Part shown: piece by piece, positions 1 to 6,781 of the stretch
Layout: each line of letters starts with the position of its first letter
How positions within the stretch are numbered: the first letter of the stretch is position 1
Origin: JBEIDK01 sp040383485
Lineage (GTDB): Bacteria; Bacteroidota; Bacteroidia; UBA4408
Direction: 5' to 3'
Assembly: GCA_040383485.1 (NCBI GenBank)
Contig: JBEIDK010000074.1
Location: 1-15,152 of the forward strand
DNA: 15,152 nucleotides
Translations under genes and position numbers: made by a program
Notes under the pieces: generated by a model
Told to the model about the DNA's origin: nothing
The model's database searches: none
Seen by the model: the letters and a program-made list of their open reading frames with translations, nothing else

Positions 1-146
1 GTAGAGTCAGGCAATTGCAATACATTGGTTGCACCGTCATATAAGGGAGCAAGCTGCCCCCAATGTTTGTTAAAATACTTACTTGTTTGGGCAAATATTG
101 GAGTATTTAATATTAAAAGTACAAGTATAATTATCTTCTTTTTCAT
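1..146 (-). CDS. Exported protein, N-terminal fragment (runs off window)
   Basis: An open frame begins with ATG at 146-144 on the minus strand and stays open to the window edge, giving 48 residues. It starts MKKKIIILVLLILNTPIFAQ: a lysine-rich n-region, a hydrophobic core and a probable signal peptidase I site after FAQ, as is common in Bacteroidota periplasmic or secreted proteins. The visible mature part begins TSKYFNKHWGQLAPLYDGAT, which I do not recognise. The rest of the gene lies outside the window, so no function can be given. A perfect 13-bp hairpin (156-184) lies 9 bases upstream of the start codon. The signal peptide supports a real gene despite the short visible length. Confidence 0.72.
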   Translation of the reverse strand, partial: MKKKIIILVLLILNTPIFAQTSKYFNKHWGQLAPLYDGATNVLQLPDS

Positions 147-155
147 TTTTAAAAT

Positions 156-184
156 ATAGCCAAACCATATAATGGTTTGGCTAT
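156..184. repeat. Perfect 13-bp palindromic hairpin next to the start of the left-edge gene
   Basis: Bases 156-168 (atagccaaaccat) pair perfectly with 172-184, leaving a 3-base loop. On the minus strand the stem is followed by ATTTTAAAA and then the ATG at 146. It could be a terminator-like attenuator in the leader of the left-edge gene, the end of a leftward transcript from the tRNA side, or an operator palindrome. The sequence alone does not decide which. Confidence 0.6.
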
Positions 185-311
185 GAACGTTTTATTAATT
201 TATTATTAGTTTCTTACAATCGGTTTGCACTCCGTTTTCATACAAGCAAATATGATAAAAACCTTTTGCAAAATTACCTGTATATAGTTGATAATTTGTT
301 TTATTTTGTGC

Positions 312-338
312 GAAATTACCCCGTTCCTCGTAGTTTGT
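312..338 (-). repeat. Intergenic repeat copy A (inverse of 633-659)
   Basis: The reverse complement of 319-338 reads acaaactacgaggaacgggg and matches 633-652 at 18 of 20 positions. Similarity continues over the next seven bases (ta-ttt-c) to position 312. The two copies are in opposite orientation about 300 bp apart in noncoding DNA. This suggests a dispersed intergenic repeat or a structured element rather than chance. Confidence 0.5.
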
Positions 339-357
339 TATCATAATAAAATATGTT

Positions 358-381
358 GTGGGTAGTTTCAAAACTACCCAC
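358..381. terminator. Hairpin, possible intrinsic terminator
   Basis: Bases 358-367 pair with 372-381 over 10 perfect pairs around a TCAA loop. On the plus strand a ttttt run begins about 10 bases later; on the minus strand the stem is followed by AACATATTTTATT. No gene obviously ends here, so the direction is unknown and a terminator role is only one possibility. Confidence 0.3.
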
Positions 382-576
382 TATTAAACATTTTTCTCCA
401 GAAAAATAATTAAAAAATTAACTCCGTTGAGGGCTTTGCCGTTCCGTTTCAACATTCAGCACTTTAATTATTATTAAGTTTTACAAACATAATGTTTCAA
501 AGGATTTTATTATTATCAATTTATAATTAGTAATTTTTTTATTTAATTCTATTAAACATATCACAGAAGATGCTGC

Positions 577-659
577 TTACGCGGTTAGAAATTGACGTTT
601 AGCAAAGCAAAGTTATGAAACTTCGCTTAACGACAAACTACCAGCAACGGGGTATTTTC
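577..659 (+). repeat. Intergenic repeat copy B with internal fold
   Basis: Bases 633-659 are the inverse partner of 312-338. Upstream, 596-603 pairs with 625-632 (cgtt-agc / gct-aacg with one mismatch) and 610-614 with 619-623, giving a bulged hairpin. Bases 577-592 contain ttacgc, two g's, then ttagaaatt. The reverse strand of 3090-3103 has the same two blocks separated by one base, so pieces of the same repeat family may occur at both places. Confidence 0.4.
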
Positions 660-779
660 CAAACCATTAGTGATTCAAAAAAAATCATGCATGGTTTAAA
701 ACTTTTTCCGTTACCATAAAAAACATTAAATCAAACCTTTTTTCCAATATACAAAGGTCGTAAAGCTACTATGAAACAA

Positions 780-809
780 AAAAGCCTCGCATAGTAATGC
801 GAAGCTTTT
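780..809 (-). terminator. Intrinsic terminator of tRNA-Asp
   Basis: Read leftward, AAAAGC and TCGCAT (with one mismatch) pair across an ACTA-type loop. On the plus strand 787-792 pairs with 797-802 and 780-785 with 804-809. The minus-strand stem is followed by TTTTTTGTTT, a proper U-tract. It begins a few bases after the tRNA 3' end, as expected for a single-tRNA transcript. Confidence 0.8.
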
Positions 810-813
810 GATG

Positions 814-887
814 CGGAGTGGACGGGACTCGAACCCGCGACCCCTGCCGTGACAGGGCAGTATTCTAACCAACTGAACTACCACTCC
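814..887 (-). tRNA. tRNA-Asp (GTC anticodon)
   Basis: The minus strand folds into a 74-base cloverleaf. The acceptor stem is GGAGTGG with CCACTCC and discriminator G; the D stem is GTTC/GAAT. The anticodon stem CTGCC/GGCAG carries the loop CTGTCAC with anticodon GTC, and the T stem is GCGGG/CCCGT with loop TTCGAGT. The 3' CCA is not encoded: the discriminator is followed by CAT, so a CCA-adding enzyme must complete the tRNA. A promoter candidate lies at 948-978 and a strong intrinsic terminator at 780-809, so it is probably a single-gene transcript. Confidence 0.97.
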
Positions 888-947
888 GTTTATTTTTAAC
901 AATTATGATGTATCAAATTGAAGAACCTATGTTCTTATTCGGGAGCG

Positions 948-978
948 CAAAACTAAACCTTTTTTTTACTACACAAAA
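948..978 (-). promoter_or_regulatory. Bacteroidota-type promoter for tRNA-Asp
   Basis: On the minus strand TAGTTTTG (955-948) matches the TAnnTTTG -7 box exactly. TTTTG at 978-974 can serve as the -33 box with an 18-base spacer. It would start transcription some 50 bases before the tRNA 5' end at 887. Confidence 0.5.
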
Positions 979-1013
979 TTATTTATTGAAAATAATGGTA
1001 TTCTTTTCAAAGT

Positions 1014-1949
1014 TCAACTCTTTTTCACGCTCCTTTTCTTTACTGGCGTGGCCTTAGGCATTTCAAATATTTTTTGAGTTATTGGAGCTATAAATTCCTT
1101 AGCTACAAAAACCATTCTATCGCCACGGTCATTTGCAGCCAATCTTGAAACTCCAAACATTCCTAACTGACGCAAATCAGCTCCAAACACCCAATTTCTT
1201 TCACTTTTTACATCGGTATATTTTAGCGTATCGTTTTCAACCGTGAAAAGTGTATCATTCATAAAACAAAAATCTTCCTTCCCCTTCTTTAATGGCGCCA
1301 TTGGAGATTGCCGCATATTTTTATCTACGTATACTATGTAGTTAACTCCCTTATCCTTATAATTTTCTTTTACATACATAAAGCCATCAAGGAATGGTGT
1401 AATTGTTCTTCCAATTTTATCGGCAACTATTGTTGTTTCTTTAGTTTTGGTATTTATTATTTGTAAGGTTTGTGGGTTAGTTAATACCACTGCAACTATT
1501 TTATTATCAGCAATCCAATTGTAATAACCAATAGAGTCCGGATGCGTGAATAGTGTATCTTCATTCTTTCCGTCTAAATCATAAATGGCCAATCTTTGTT
1601 CTTTACCTTTTACACAGCTTATATTTTGTTTATTAAAAGTAAGTAACGGTGAAAATTCATTTTCGGTGTTCTTCGTAATAGCAATCTTTTTGTTCGTATT
1701 CATATCATACTTATAAATATCGGTTTGTATGCTATCAGCTTTTGATGAGAACAAAACGCTTCTGCTCATTTCATAAAAAAAAGGTTGGCTATCATAACCT
1801 TTATTATTACCAATGTTTAATGGCTCACTTATTTTTATTCCTGATTCGGTTCTATTTATTTTGGCGAGAATTAACTGGTTTTGAGCACTTACATTAGCAT
1901 TAATAGCAAGTAAAACAATAAAGCAAATAATTTTTCTTGTGTAGTTCAT
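1014..1949 (-). CDS. Exported TolB/PD40-like beta-propeller protein
   Basis: This is a 311-residue protein if it starts at the ATG at 1949. A frame extension 12 codons upstream is possible, but the chosen start puts a typical signal peptide first (MNYTRK, a hydrophobic core, then NVSAQ at 19-23), so I prefer it. The mature part has repeats typical of WD40-like/PD40 propellers: YDSQPFF, VLFSSK then DIYKYDMNTNK near 52-87, SPLLTF near 100, and LAIYDLDGK near 120-128. The C terminus is basic (KKRSVKKS). Such proteins sit in the periplasm or outer membrane and usually bind partners rather than catalyse. No binding partner is encoded nearby, and the specific role is unknown. It is followed by the tRNA-Asp promoter and is probably monocistronic. 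Confidence 0.75.
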   Translation of the reverse strand: MNYTRKIICFIVLLAINANVSAQNQLILAKINRTESGIKISEPLNIGNNKGYDSQPFFYEMSRSVLFSSKADSIQTDIYKYDMNTNKKIAITKNTENEFSPLLTFNKQNISCVKGKEQRLAIYDLDGKNEDTLFTHPDSIGYYNWIADNKIVAVVLTNPQTLQIINTKTKETTIVADKIGRTITPFLDGFMYVKENYKDKGVNYIVYVDKNMRQSPMAPLKKGKEDFCFMNDTLFTVENDTLKYTDVKSERNWVFGADLRQLGMFGVSRLAANDRGDRMVFVAKEFIAPITQKIFEMPKATPVKKRSVKKS

Positions 1950-2028
1950 CGTTATTTTTTTGTTTACAATATTAATTATTAACAAGGCTTCTTATACATC
2001 AAAGTGTAAAAAATATTTGTGCTAGGCA

Positions 2029-2056
2029 TTGGTTTGCTTATCAATTAATACATTTG
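2029..2056 (+). promoter_or_regulatory. Promoter of the methyltransferase gene
   Basis: TACATTTG at 2049-2056 fits the TAnnTTTG -7 box, with TTG at 2029-2031 and a 17-base spacer as a -33 candidate. The ATG is at 2069, so the transcript would have a leader of only a few bases. Confidence 0.5.
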
Positions 2057-2068
2057 CAAAAAAAACGA

Positions 2069-2800
2069 ATGAACAATTGCTGGTTTGAAAATTGGTTTAA
2101 TACCAAATATTATCACCTGCTTTATAAAGGCAGAGATGAAAAAGAAGCACAAACCTTTATAGACAATTTATTGGTAAAGTTAAATTTAGAAGTAAGTTCA
2201 AAAATTTTAGATGTTGCTTGTGGCAAAGGCAGGCATTCTAAATATTTAGCAAGTAAAGGATTTGAGGTAACAGGAATTGACCTTTCTAACGAGAGTATAA
2301 AAGAGGCTATTGCTTTTGAAACTGATAAACTAACATTTTTTGAACATGATATGCGGTTGCCTTTCCGATACAACTACTATGATATTGCAATAAATCTTTT
2401 TACAAGTTTAGGATATTTTGAAGACGACTTGGATAATTACAAGGCTATTGGATCAATTGCTAAATCAATAAAAAGTAAAGGCCTAATTGTAATTGATTTC
2501 TTAAATGCAGCCTATGTCGAACATAATCTAATTAGTAATTTTGAAACTGAAATTGATAACATTAATTTTTTGATAACTAAAAAAATTGAAAATGGGTTTG
2601 TAATTAAAAATATTAAGGTCAATGATAATGGCATTATCCATCAGTATCAGGAAAAAGTTCAGTTAATTAGCCTGAACCATTTTAAAAATTATTTCCAAGC
2701 ATCAAACTTAAATCTAATTTGGAATGCAGGTGATTATAAATTAGGTAGGTTTGATGAATTAAATTCAGAGAGATTAATTGTTTGTGCACAAAAAAGTTAG
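2069..2800 (+). CDS. Class I SAM-dependent methyltransferase
   Basis: This 243-residue protein has a class I methyltransferase fold. Motif I is LDVACGKGRHS (47-57), where the glycine-rich loop contacts SAM. FEVTGIDLS (65-73) ends beta-2 with the acidic D71 that binds the ribose hydroxyls. FEHDMR (91-96) contributes the adenine-site acid, and IAINLFTSLGYF (106-117) corresponds to motif IV. The substrate cannot be told from the sequence. I chose ATG 2069: the in-frame TTG at 2054 lies inside the TAnnTTTG promoter box and cannot be the start if that promoter is used. The gene stands alone between noncoding stretches and is probably cytosolic. A 7-bp hairpin at 2854-2871 may end its transcript. 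Confidence 0.88.
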   Translation: MNNCWFENWFNTKYYHLLYKGRDEKEAQTFIDNLLVKLNLEVSSKILDVACGKGRHSKYLASKGFEVTGIDLSNESIKEAIAFETDKLTFFEHDMRLPFRYNYYDIAINLFTSLGYFEDDLDNYKAIGSIAKSIKSKGLIVIDFLNAAYVEHNLISNFETEIDNINFLITKKIENGFVIKNIKVNDNGIIHQYQEKVQLISLNHFKNYFQASNLNLIWNAGDYKLGRFDELNSERLIVCAQKS

Positions 2801-2853
2801 TGCAATTTAGAGCCTTTTTAAAATTTATTTCATTTGTTATTAAGCATACAAAT

Positions 2854-2871
2854 TTGTGTTGCTGAACACAA
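2854..2871 (+). terminator. Weak terminator-like hairpin after the methyltransferase
   Basis: ttgtgtt (2854-2860) pairs with aacacaa (2865-2871) around a GCTG tetraloop, about 54 bases after the stop codon. It is followed by gctttattcc, only a poor T-tract, so this is a weak call. Confidence 0.35.
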
Positions 2872-2941
2872 GCTTTATTCCTAATTTTAAGAACCCGCAT
2901 ATTATTTATGATTTAGTCTACTAGATTTGTTTGGTGTGTGG

Positions 2942-3115
2942 TTAAACCCAGATTAAGCGCTAGGGGTTGGTAGTGAAGCGCCAAAGCCCAATAAAATATG
3001 AACTTTTACGAATAAATTATATTGAATATATGATGCATGAGAAAAAGTTGTTTACTTCATATTTTGAAGGGGTTTTGTGTTGTAATAGAATTTCTAATGC
3101 GTAATCTGGGTTAAA
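2942..3115. repeat. 174-bp span bounded by imperfect 22-bp inverted repeats
   Basis: Bases 2942-2963 and the reverse complement of 3094-3115 match at 18 of 22 positions, with a perfect 11-base core aacccagatta (2945-2955 against 3102-3112). The interior is AT-rich with a GC-richer part at 2957-2990 and no open frame. It may be a degenerate small mobile element or a dispersed intergenic repeat. The right arm shares sequence blocks with 577-592. Confidence 0.45.
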
Positions 3116-3129
3116 TTTAATTAGAGTAA

Positions 3130-3137
3130 TATATTTG
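3130..3137 (+). promoter_or_regulatory. -7 promoter box of the glycosyltransferase/uppP operon
   Basis: TATATTTG fits TAnnTTTG exactly and ends 4 bases before the ATG at 3142, which implies a leaderless transcript. No convincing -33 TTG is visible at the usual distance, which lowers confidence. Confidence 0.5.
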
Positions 3138-3141
3138 CCGA

Positions 3142-4275
3142 ATGAATATTGGTTTCGATGCAAAAAGAGCTTATCTTAATAGAAGTGGTTTGGGTAACTA
3201 TTCGCGCAATCTGTTAAAATCATTAATTGAGTATTATCCAGAAAACAACTACACCGCTTTTACTCCGGTTATAGAATCTACAAGATTTCATAATTACCTA
3301 ATTTCAAAAGATAATGTAAAGGTTATTTCTCCTGGTGAATCCACGTCACATGTTTTTCATCCAATATGGAGAAGATTTATAATTCCTAAATACTTTTTAA
3401 AACAAAACTTAGATATATATCATGGGCTTAGTGCTGAATTACCTGCAAGATTAATTGGCAAAAAAATAAAGAAAATTGTAACAATTCATGACCTTATTTA
3501 TTTGCGATTTCCTCATTTATACGCTGCAGTAGATTCATATATTTATGATAAAAAAGCCAAGCAAGCATGTAATGATGCCGATATAGTAATTGCTATAAGT
3601 GAACAAACGAAGAGCGATTTAATAGAATTTTATAAAGTTCCTGAAGAAAAAATAAAAGTTGAATATCAAAGTTGCGACCCAATTTTTTACAATACAAATA
3701 CAAAAGAAGAAAATGAAGCAATAAGAACAATTTATAAATTGCCTGAAAACTTCATACTGTTTGTTGGAACAATTGAAGAAAGAAAAAATTTAATGCAGCT
3801 AGTGAAAGCTATTAATAATTTAGCGCAATTTAATGATTTTCAGCTTGTTGTTGTTGGTAAAAAGAAAAAGCATTTCGATGAAATTCAACGATTCATTTCT
3901 TACAATAAAATGAATACTCAGGTGCTTTTTTTCGATAGTATACCCAGTAATATTCTTCCTATTTTTTATCAACTTGCTTCATTGTTTGTTTATCCTTCAT
4001 TATTTGAAGGTTTTGGAATACCAATTATTGAAGCTGCATACAGTAAAGTTCCTATAATTACCTCAATCGATTCTTGTTTTGAAGAAGCAGGGGGGCCAAG
4101 TACTATTTACGTTAACCCAAACAACTCCGACGAACTTGGTAATGCTATTGAGAAAGTACTAGCAGATAAGAATCTTCAGCAAAGTATGATAGAAAATACT
4201 TTTCAATATGTGAGTAAATTTAAGGATGATATTACCGCATCATCAATGATTAAACTCTATAAATCAATACTTTAA
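3142..4275 (+). CDS. GT4-family glycosyltransferase
   Basis: This 377-residue protein has the GT-B architecture of glycosyltransferase family 4. The N-terminal acceptor domain begins MNIGFDAKRAYLNRSGLGNY, where the SGLGNY glycine loop is typical. TIHDLIY (114-120) carries a conserved histidine. In the nucleotide-sugar domain, FVGTIEERKN (207-216) supplies the basic R214/K215 pair. SLFEGFGIPIIEA (286-298) gives the EX7E signature with E289 and E297. Members are retaining enzymes that move sugar from an NDP-sugar to polysaccharide or glycolipid acceptors, usually at the inner face of the membrane; no membrane segment is visible. uppP follows after 8 bases, so a link to undecaprenyl-phosphate-borne surface glycans is plausible, but the donor and acceptor are unknown. 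Confidence 0.92.
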   Translation: MNIGFDAKRAYLNRSGLGNYSRNLLKSLIEYYPENNYTAFTPVIESTRFHNYLISKDNVKVISPGESTSHVFHPIWRRFIIPKYFLKQNLDIYHGLSAELPARLIGKKIKKIVTIHDLIYLRFPHLYAAVDSYIYDKKAKQACNDADIVIAISEQTKSDLIEFYKVPEEKIKVEYQSCDPIFYNTNTKEENEAIRTIYKLPENFILFVGTIEERKNLMQLVKAINNLAQFNDFQLVVVGKKKKHFDEIQRFISYNKMNTQVLFFDSIPSNILPIFYQLASLFVYPSLFEGFGIPIIEAAYSKVPIITSIDSCFEEAGGPSTIYVNPNNSDELGNAIEKVLADKNLQQSMIENTFQYVSKFKDDITASSMIKLYKSIL

Positions 4276-4283
4276 ATAAAACC

Positions 4284-5075
4284 ATGAATATAATACAAGC
4301 AATTATCCTTGCAATTATTGAAGGAATAACTGAGTTTTTACCCATTTCTTCAACAGGCCATATGGTTATTGCATCATCATTTATGGGTATTGCAAACAAT
4401 GAGTTTACAAAAATGTTTACGGTGGGTATACAGTTTGGAGCCATATTAAGTGTGGTACTTTTGTATTACAAAAGATTTTTACAAACAAAAGAATTCTATC
4501 TAAAACTATTCATAGCTTTTATTCCTGCTGCAATACTTGGTAAACTATTGAACGATAAAATTGATGAACTTCTTGAAAGTCCTGTAACGGTTGCAATTTC
4601 TATGCTAGTAGGAGGTATGGTTTTATTATTTATTGATAAAGTATTCAAAGAAAAAGAATTAGAAGATAAAGAACCTAACTATAAAAATTCTTTTATTATT
4701 GGTGTATTCCAATGTATTGCAATGATTCCGGGTGTATCAAGGTCAGCAGCTTCAATTATTGGTGGTATGCAACAAAAACTTACTCGCAAAGCGGCAGCAG
4801 AGTTTTCATTTTTCTTGGCCGTACCAACTATGTTTGCAGCTACTGCATACAAAATGCTTAAATATGTAAAGGGCGGAGGAAGCTTTGGAAATAATGAATT
4901 GATGCTTTTTGGTGTTGGTAATGCTGTTGCATTTATTGTGGCAATTATTGCGATAAAATCATTTATTACATACTTACAAAAAAATGGCTTTGTGCTATTT
5001 GGCATTTATAGAATTATTGTAGGTATTATTATTTTATTGATTCATTACTATGTAATGCCACTTACAATTGTTTAG
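4284..5075 (+). CDS. uppP: Undecaprenyl-diphosphatase (BacA/UppP family)
   Basis: This 263-residue polytopic membrane protein (family size about 265-275) removes one phosphate from undecaprenyl diphosphate. That regenerates the carrier lipid for peptidoglycan and surface polysaccharides, and overexpression of the family gives bacitracin resistance. Both signatures are present: EGITEFLPISSTGH (13-26), holding E13, E17 and H26, and PGVSRSAAS (149-157), holding the catalytic arginine R153. Several hydrophobic helices alternate with short polar loops; a charged cytoplasmic loop with KEKELEDKEPN lies near 122-132. The gene starts 8 bases after the glycosyltransferase stop, so the two are almost certainly co-transcribed. 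Nothing is truncated. Confidence 0.97.
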   Translation: MNIIQAIILAIIEGITEFLPISSTGHMVIASSFMGIANNEFTKMFTVGIQFGAILSVVLLYYKRFLQTKEFYLKLFIAFIPAAILGKLLNDKIDELLESPVTVAISMLVGGMVLLFIDKVFKEKELEDKEPNYKNSFIIGVFQCIAMIPGVSRSAASIIGGMQQKLTRKAAAEFSFFLAVPTMFAATAYKMLKYVKGGGSFGNNELMLFGVGNAVAFIVAIIAIKSFITYLQKNGFVLFGIYRIIVGIIILLIHYYVMPLTIV

Positions 5076-5159
5076 TACATATTTTAATGGTCGAAAGTTC
5101 TAACAAACAATTTTTAAGAATTGATATAATTTATGACCTTATTATTCAGTATTAATAAA

Positions 5160-5167
5160 TAATTTTG
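5160..5167 (+). promoter_or_regulatory. -7 promoter box of the rhomboid/fmt operon
   Basis: TAATTTTG fits TAnnTTTG and ends 4 bases before the ATG at 5172, the same spacing as at 3130-3142. No clear -33 box is seen. A leaderless mRNA is implied. Confidence 0.45.
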
Positions 5168-5171
5168 CGAC

Positions 5172-5810
5172 ATGAGTAATAATGATTTTCGTCCACGCCC
5201 TTATAACTTACTTCCTGAGGTAGTTAAGAATTTACTAATCATCAATATTTTATTTTTTGCTGCTCAAAATCTTTTCGCATATAAATTCGGAATTGATATT
5301 GTAGAGAAGCTGGGCTTACATTTTATGCTATCAAGCGAATTTAGGCCTTATCAATTTATTACTTACATGTTTCTGCATGGAGGATTTGGGCATTTATTTT
5401 TTAACATGTTTGCATTATATATGTTCGGAACTAGTGTAGAAAATACATGGGGACCTAAAAGGTTTTTAACCTATTACATTATATGTGGAATTGGTGCTGC
5501 CATAGTGCACTATTTAATTTTTTATTTTTATCAAAATCCAACTGAAAATATGTTCGATGCCCCAGTAATAATTGGTGCTTCTGGAGCAGTATTCGGATTA
5601 TTACTTGCCTATGGAATGTTATTTCCTAACCAAGTAATTTATGTACAATTCATCATTCCGATGAAAGCAAAATATTTTGTTGCTTTATATGGTGCACTTG
5701 AATTGTTTTCGGGATTAGGAAATTCAGCATCTGATAATGTTGCACATTTTGCTCATTTGGGTGGTATGCTTTTCGGATTTATTCTTATTAAATTTTGGGA
5801 AAAAAGATAA
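5172..5810 (+). CDS. Rhomboid family intramembrane serine protease (first of two)
   Basis: This 212-residue protein has six predicted transmembrane segments. Rhomboids cleave transmembrane helices with a Ser-His dyad buried in the membrane. Visible motifs are HGGFGHLFFN (69-78), giving oxyanion-hole residues H74 and N78; GASGAVFG (135-142), with nucleophile S137; and AHFAHLGG (191-198), with catalytic H195. All key residues are present, so it should be active. Substrates are not predictable. The WR motif of the L1 loop is only loosely represented by NTWGPKR (91-97). It is followed 38 bases later by a second rhomboid and then fmt, likely one transcript. Confidence 0.93.
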   Translation: MSNNDFRPRPYNLLPEVVKNLLIINILFFAAQNLFAYKFGIDIVEKLGLHFMLSSEFRPYQFITYMFLHGGFGHLFFNMFALYMFGTSVENTWGPKRFLTYYIICGIGAAIVHYLIFYFYQNPTENMFDAPVIIGASGAVFGLLLAYGMLFPNQVIYVQFIIPMKAKYFVALYGALELFSGLGNSASDNVAHFAHLGGMLFGFILIKFWEKR

Positions 5811-5848
5811 TACATATTCATTTCTAATAATTGAACAATTAATATAAA

Positions 5849-6745
5849 ATGGCAAGTGGTTTTGTAAATGATTTAAAATTGGCGTTTAAAAATGGTGACA
5901 CAATTCTACAACTCCTTATTATTAATGTGATTGTATTCTTAGTGGTAAGAGTTATAGGGGCGTTGTTAGGGTTATTCAATATAGAAGGTGTCACTGCTCT
6001 ACTTACCAATATGCTTGCAATGCCTGCAAGTTTATATGGAATATTATTTAAACCATGGACAATACTAACGCACATGTTTTTACATGTAGATTTAATGCAC
6101 CTACTAAGTAACATGCTAGTATTATACTTTGGTGGTCAATTATTTGCGCAATATATTGGCACAAAGCGATTACTGCAAGTTTATATACTAGGCGGATTAT
6201 CGGGTGCATTGTTGTTCTTAATTGCCTTTAATACACTCCCTTTATTTTCTAATATAAGAAGTGCTGACTCAATTAATTTTGGGGCAAGTGCAGCTGTAAT
6301 GGCAGTTTTTGTAGCAATTGCTACCTATATACCTGACTTTATTGTAAGGGTATTTTTTGTACTTGAATTGCGTATAAAATACTTGGCAATTATTTTGGTT
6401 CTACTTTCTTTAATTAGTGTTGATGGTGGTAATGCTGGTGGTAATATTGCACATATTGGGGGCGCAATATTCGGCTATTTTTATACAAAAAGATTAAGGG
6501 ACGGAAAGGAAACAGGAAATTTTATTCAGAAAATACTTGAATTTTTTAAAACGTGGTCTAATAAAAAGCCAAAGTTAGTTTATAAGAATCCGGATTTTAA
6601 AATAAAAAACGATTATGAGTTTAACGCTGCTAAAAAATCTAATCAAGAGTTGATTGATACAATACTTGATAAGATTTCTAAATCTGGATATGATAGCTTG
6701 AGCAAGCAAGAAAAAGATGTACTTTTTAAAGCAAGTAAAAAGTAA
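5849..6745 (+). CDS. Rhomboid family protease with DUF6576-like C-terminal tail (second of two)
   Basis: This 298-residue protein has a rhomboid core in residues 1-213 and a cytosolic extension of about 85 residues. Core motifs are HMFLHVDLMHLLSN (75-88) with H84 and N88, FGASAAVMA (144-152) with nucleophile S147, and IAHIGGAIFGY (200-210) with H202. The usual GxSG is GASA, a substitution found in some rhomboids of this phylum as I recall; Ser and His remain, so activity is possible. The tail ends with ILDKISKSGYDSLSKQEKDV (272-291), the pattern of the DUF6576 domain attached to Bacteroidota rhomboids, which may bind a cytosolic partner. It has only a modest resemblance to the upstream paralogue, so the pair is an old duplication or two distinct subfamilies. 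Confidence 0.92.
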   Translation: MASGFVNDLKLAFKNGDTILQLLIINVIVFLVVRVIGALLGLFNIEGVTALLTNMLAMPASLYGILFKPWTILTHMFLHVDLMHLLSNMLVLYFGGQLFAQYIGTKRLLQVYILGGLSGALLFLIAFNTLPLFSNIRSADSINFGASAAVMAVFVAIATYIPDFIVRVFFVLELRIKYLAIILVLLSLISVDGGNAGGNIAHIGGAIFGYFYTKRLRDGKETGNFIQKILEFFKTWSNKKPKLVYKNPDFKIKNDYEFNAAKKSNQELIDTILDKISKSGYDSLSKQEKDVLFKASKK

Positions 6746-6781
6746 ACTTTCTAACTCTTATAATAGATAAATAATTATAAT

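Larger units (their letters stand above)
147..813. other. Long noncoding stretch with hairpins and inverted repeat copies
   Basis: No supportable gene lies in this roughly 670-base gap. It holds the palindrome at 156-184 and a 10-bp hairpin with a 4-base loop at 358-381 (gtgggtagtt / aactacccac), followed about 8 bases later by ttttt. It also has a folded block around 577-659, a nested hairpin at 661-697 (aaaccat / atggttt, with tgatt / aatca inside), and the tRNA terminator at 780-809. Stretches 312-338 and 633-659 are inverted copies of each other. The rest is AT-rich with no clear structure. Confidence 0.6.
2801..3141. other. Noncoding stretch with imperfect inverted-repeat element
   Basis: I see no credible gene here. 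The stretch holds a weak terminator-like hairpin (2854-2871), an element bounded by inverted repeats (2942-3115), and the TATATTTG promoter of the next gene (3130-3137). Confidence 0.6.

Noticed and set aside
661..697. Nested hairpin aaaccat/atggttt as a clear terminator
   Set aside because: No gene ends next to it on either strand, and the ttttt run is 4 bases beyond the stem; it was kept only as part of the noncoding description.
2054..2068. TTG start of the methyltransferase five codons upstream
   Set aside because: The TTG is part of the TACATTTG promoter box; the ATG at 2069 fits the transcript start and the protein better.
4679..5005. Open frame of 108 codons antisense to uppP
   Set aside because: It mirrors conserved UppP codons on the other strand and has no promoter box or family resemblance.
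5839..6114. Open frame antisense to the second rhomboid (about 91 codons)
   Set aside because: It lies opposite a well-supported membrane protein gene, has no recognisable motif and is expected from the codon bias of the plus strand.
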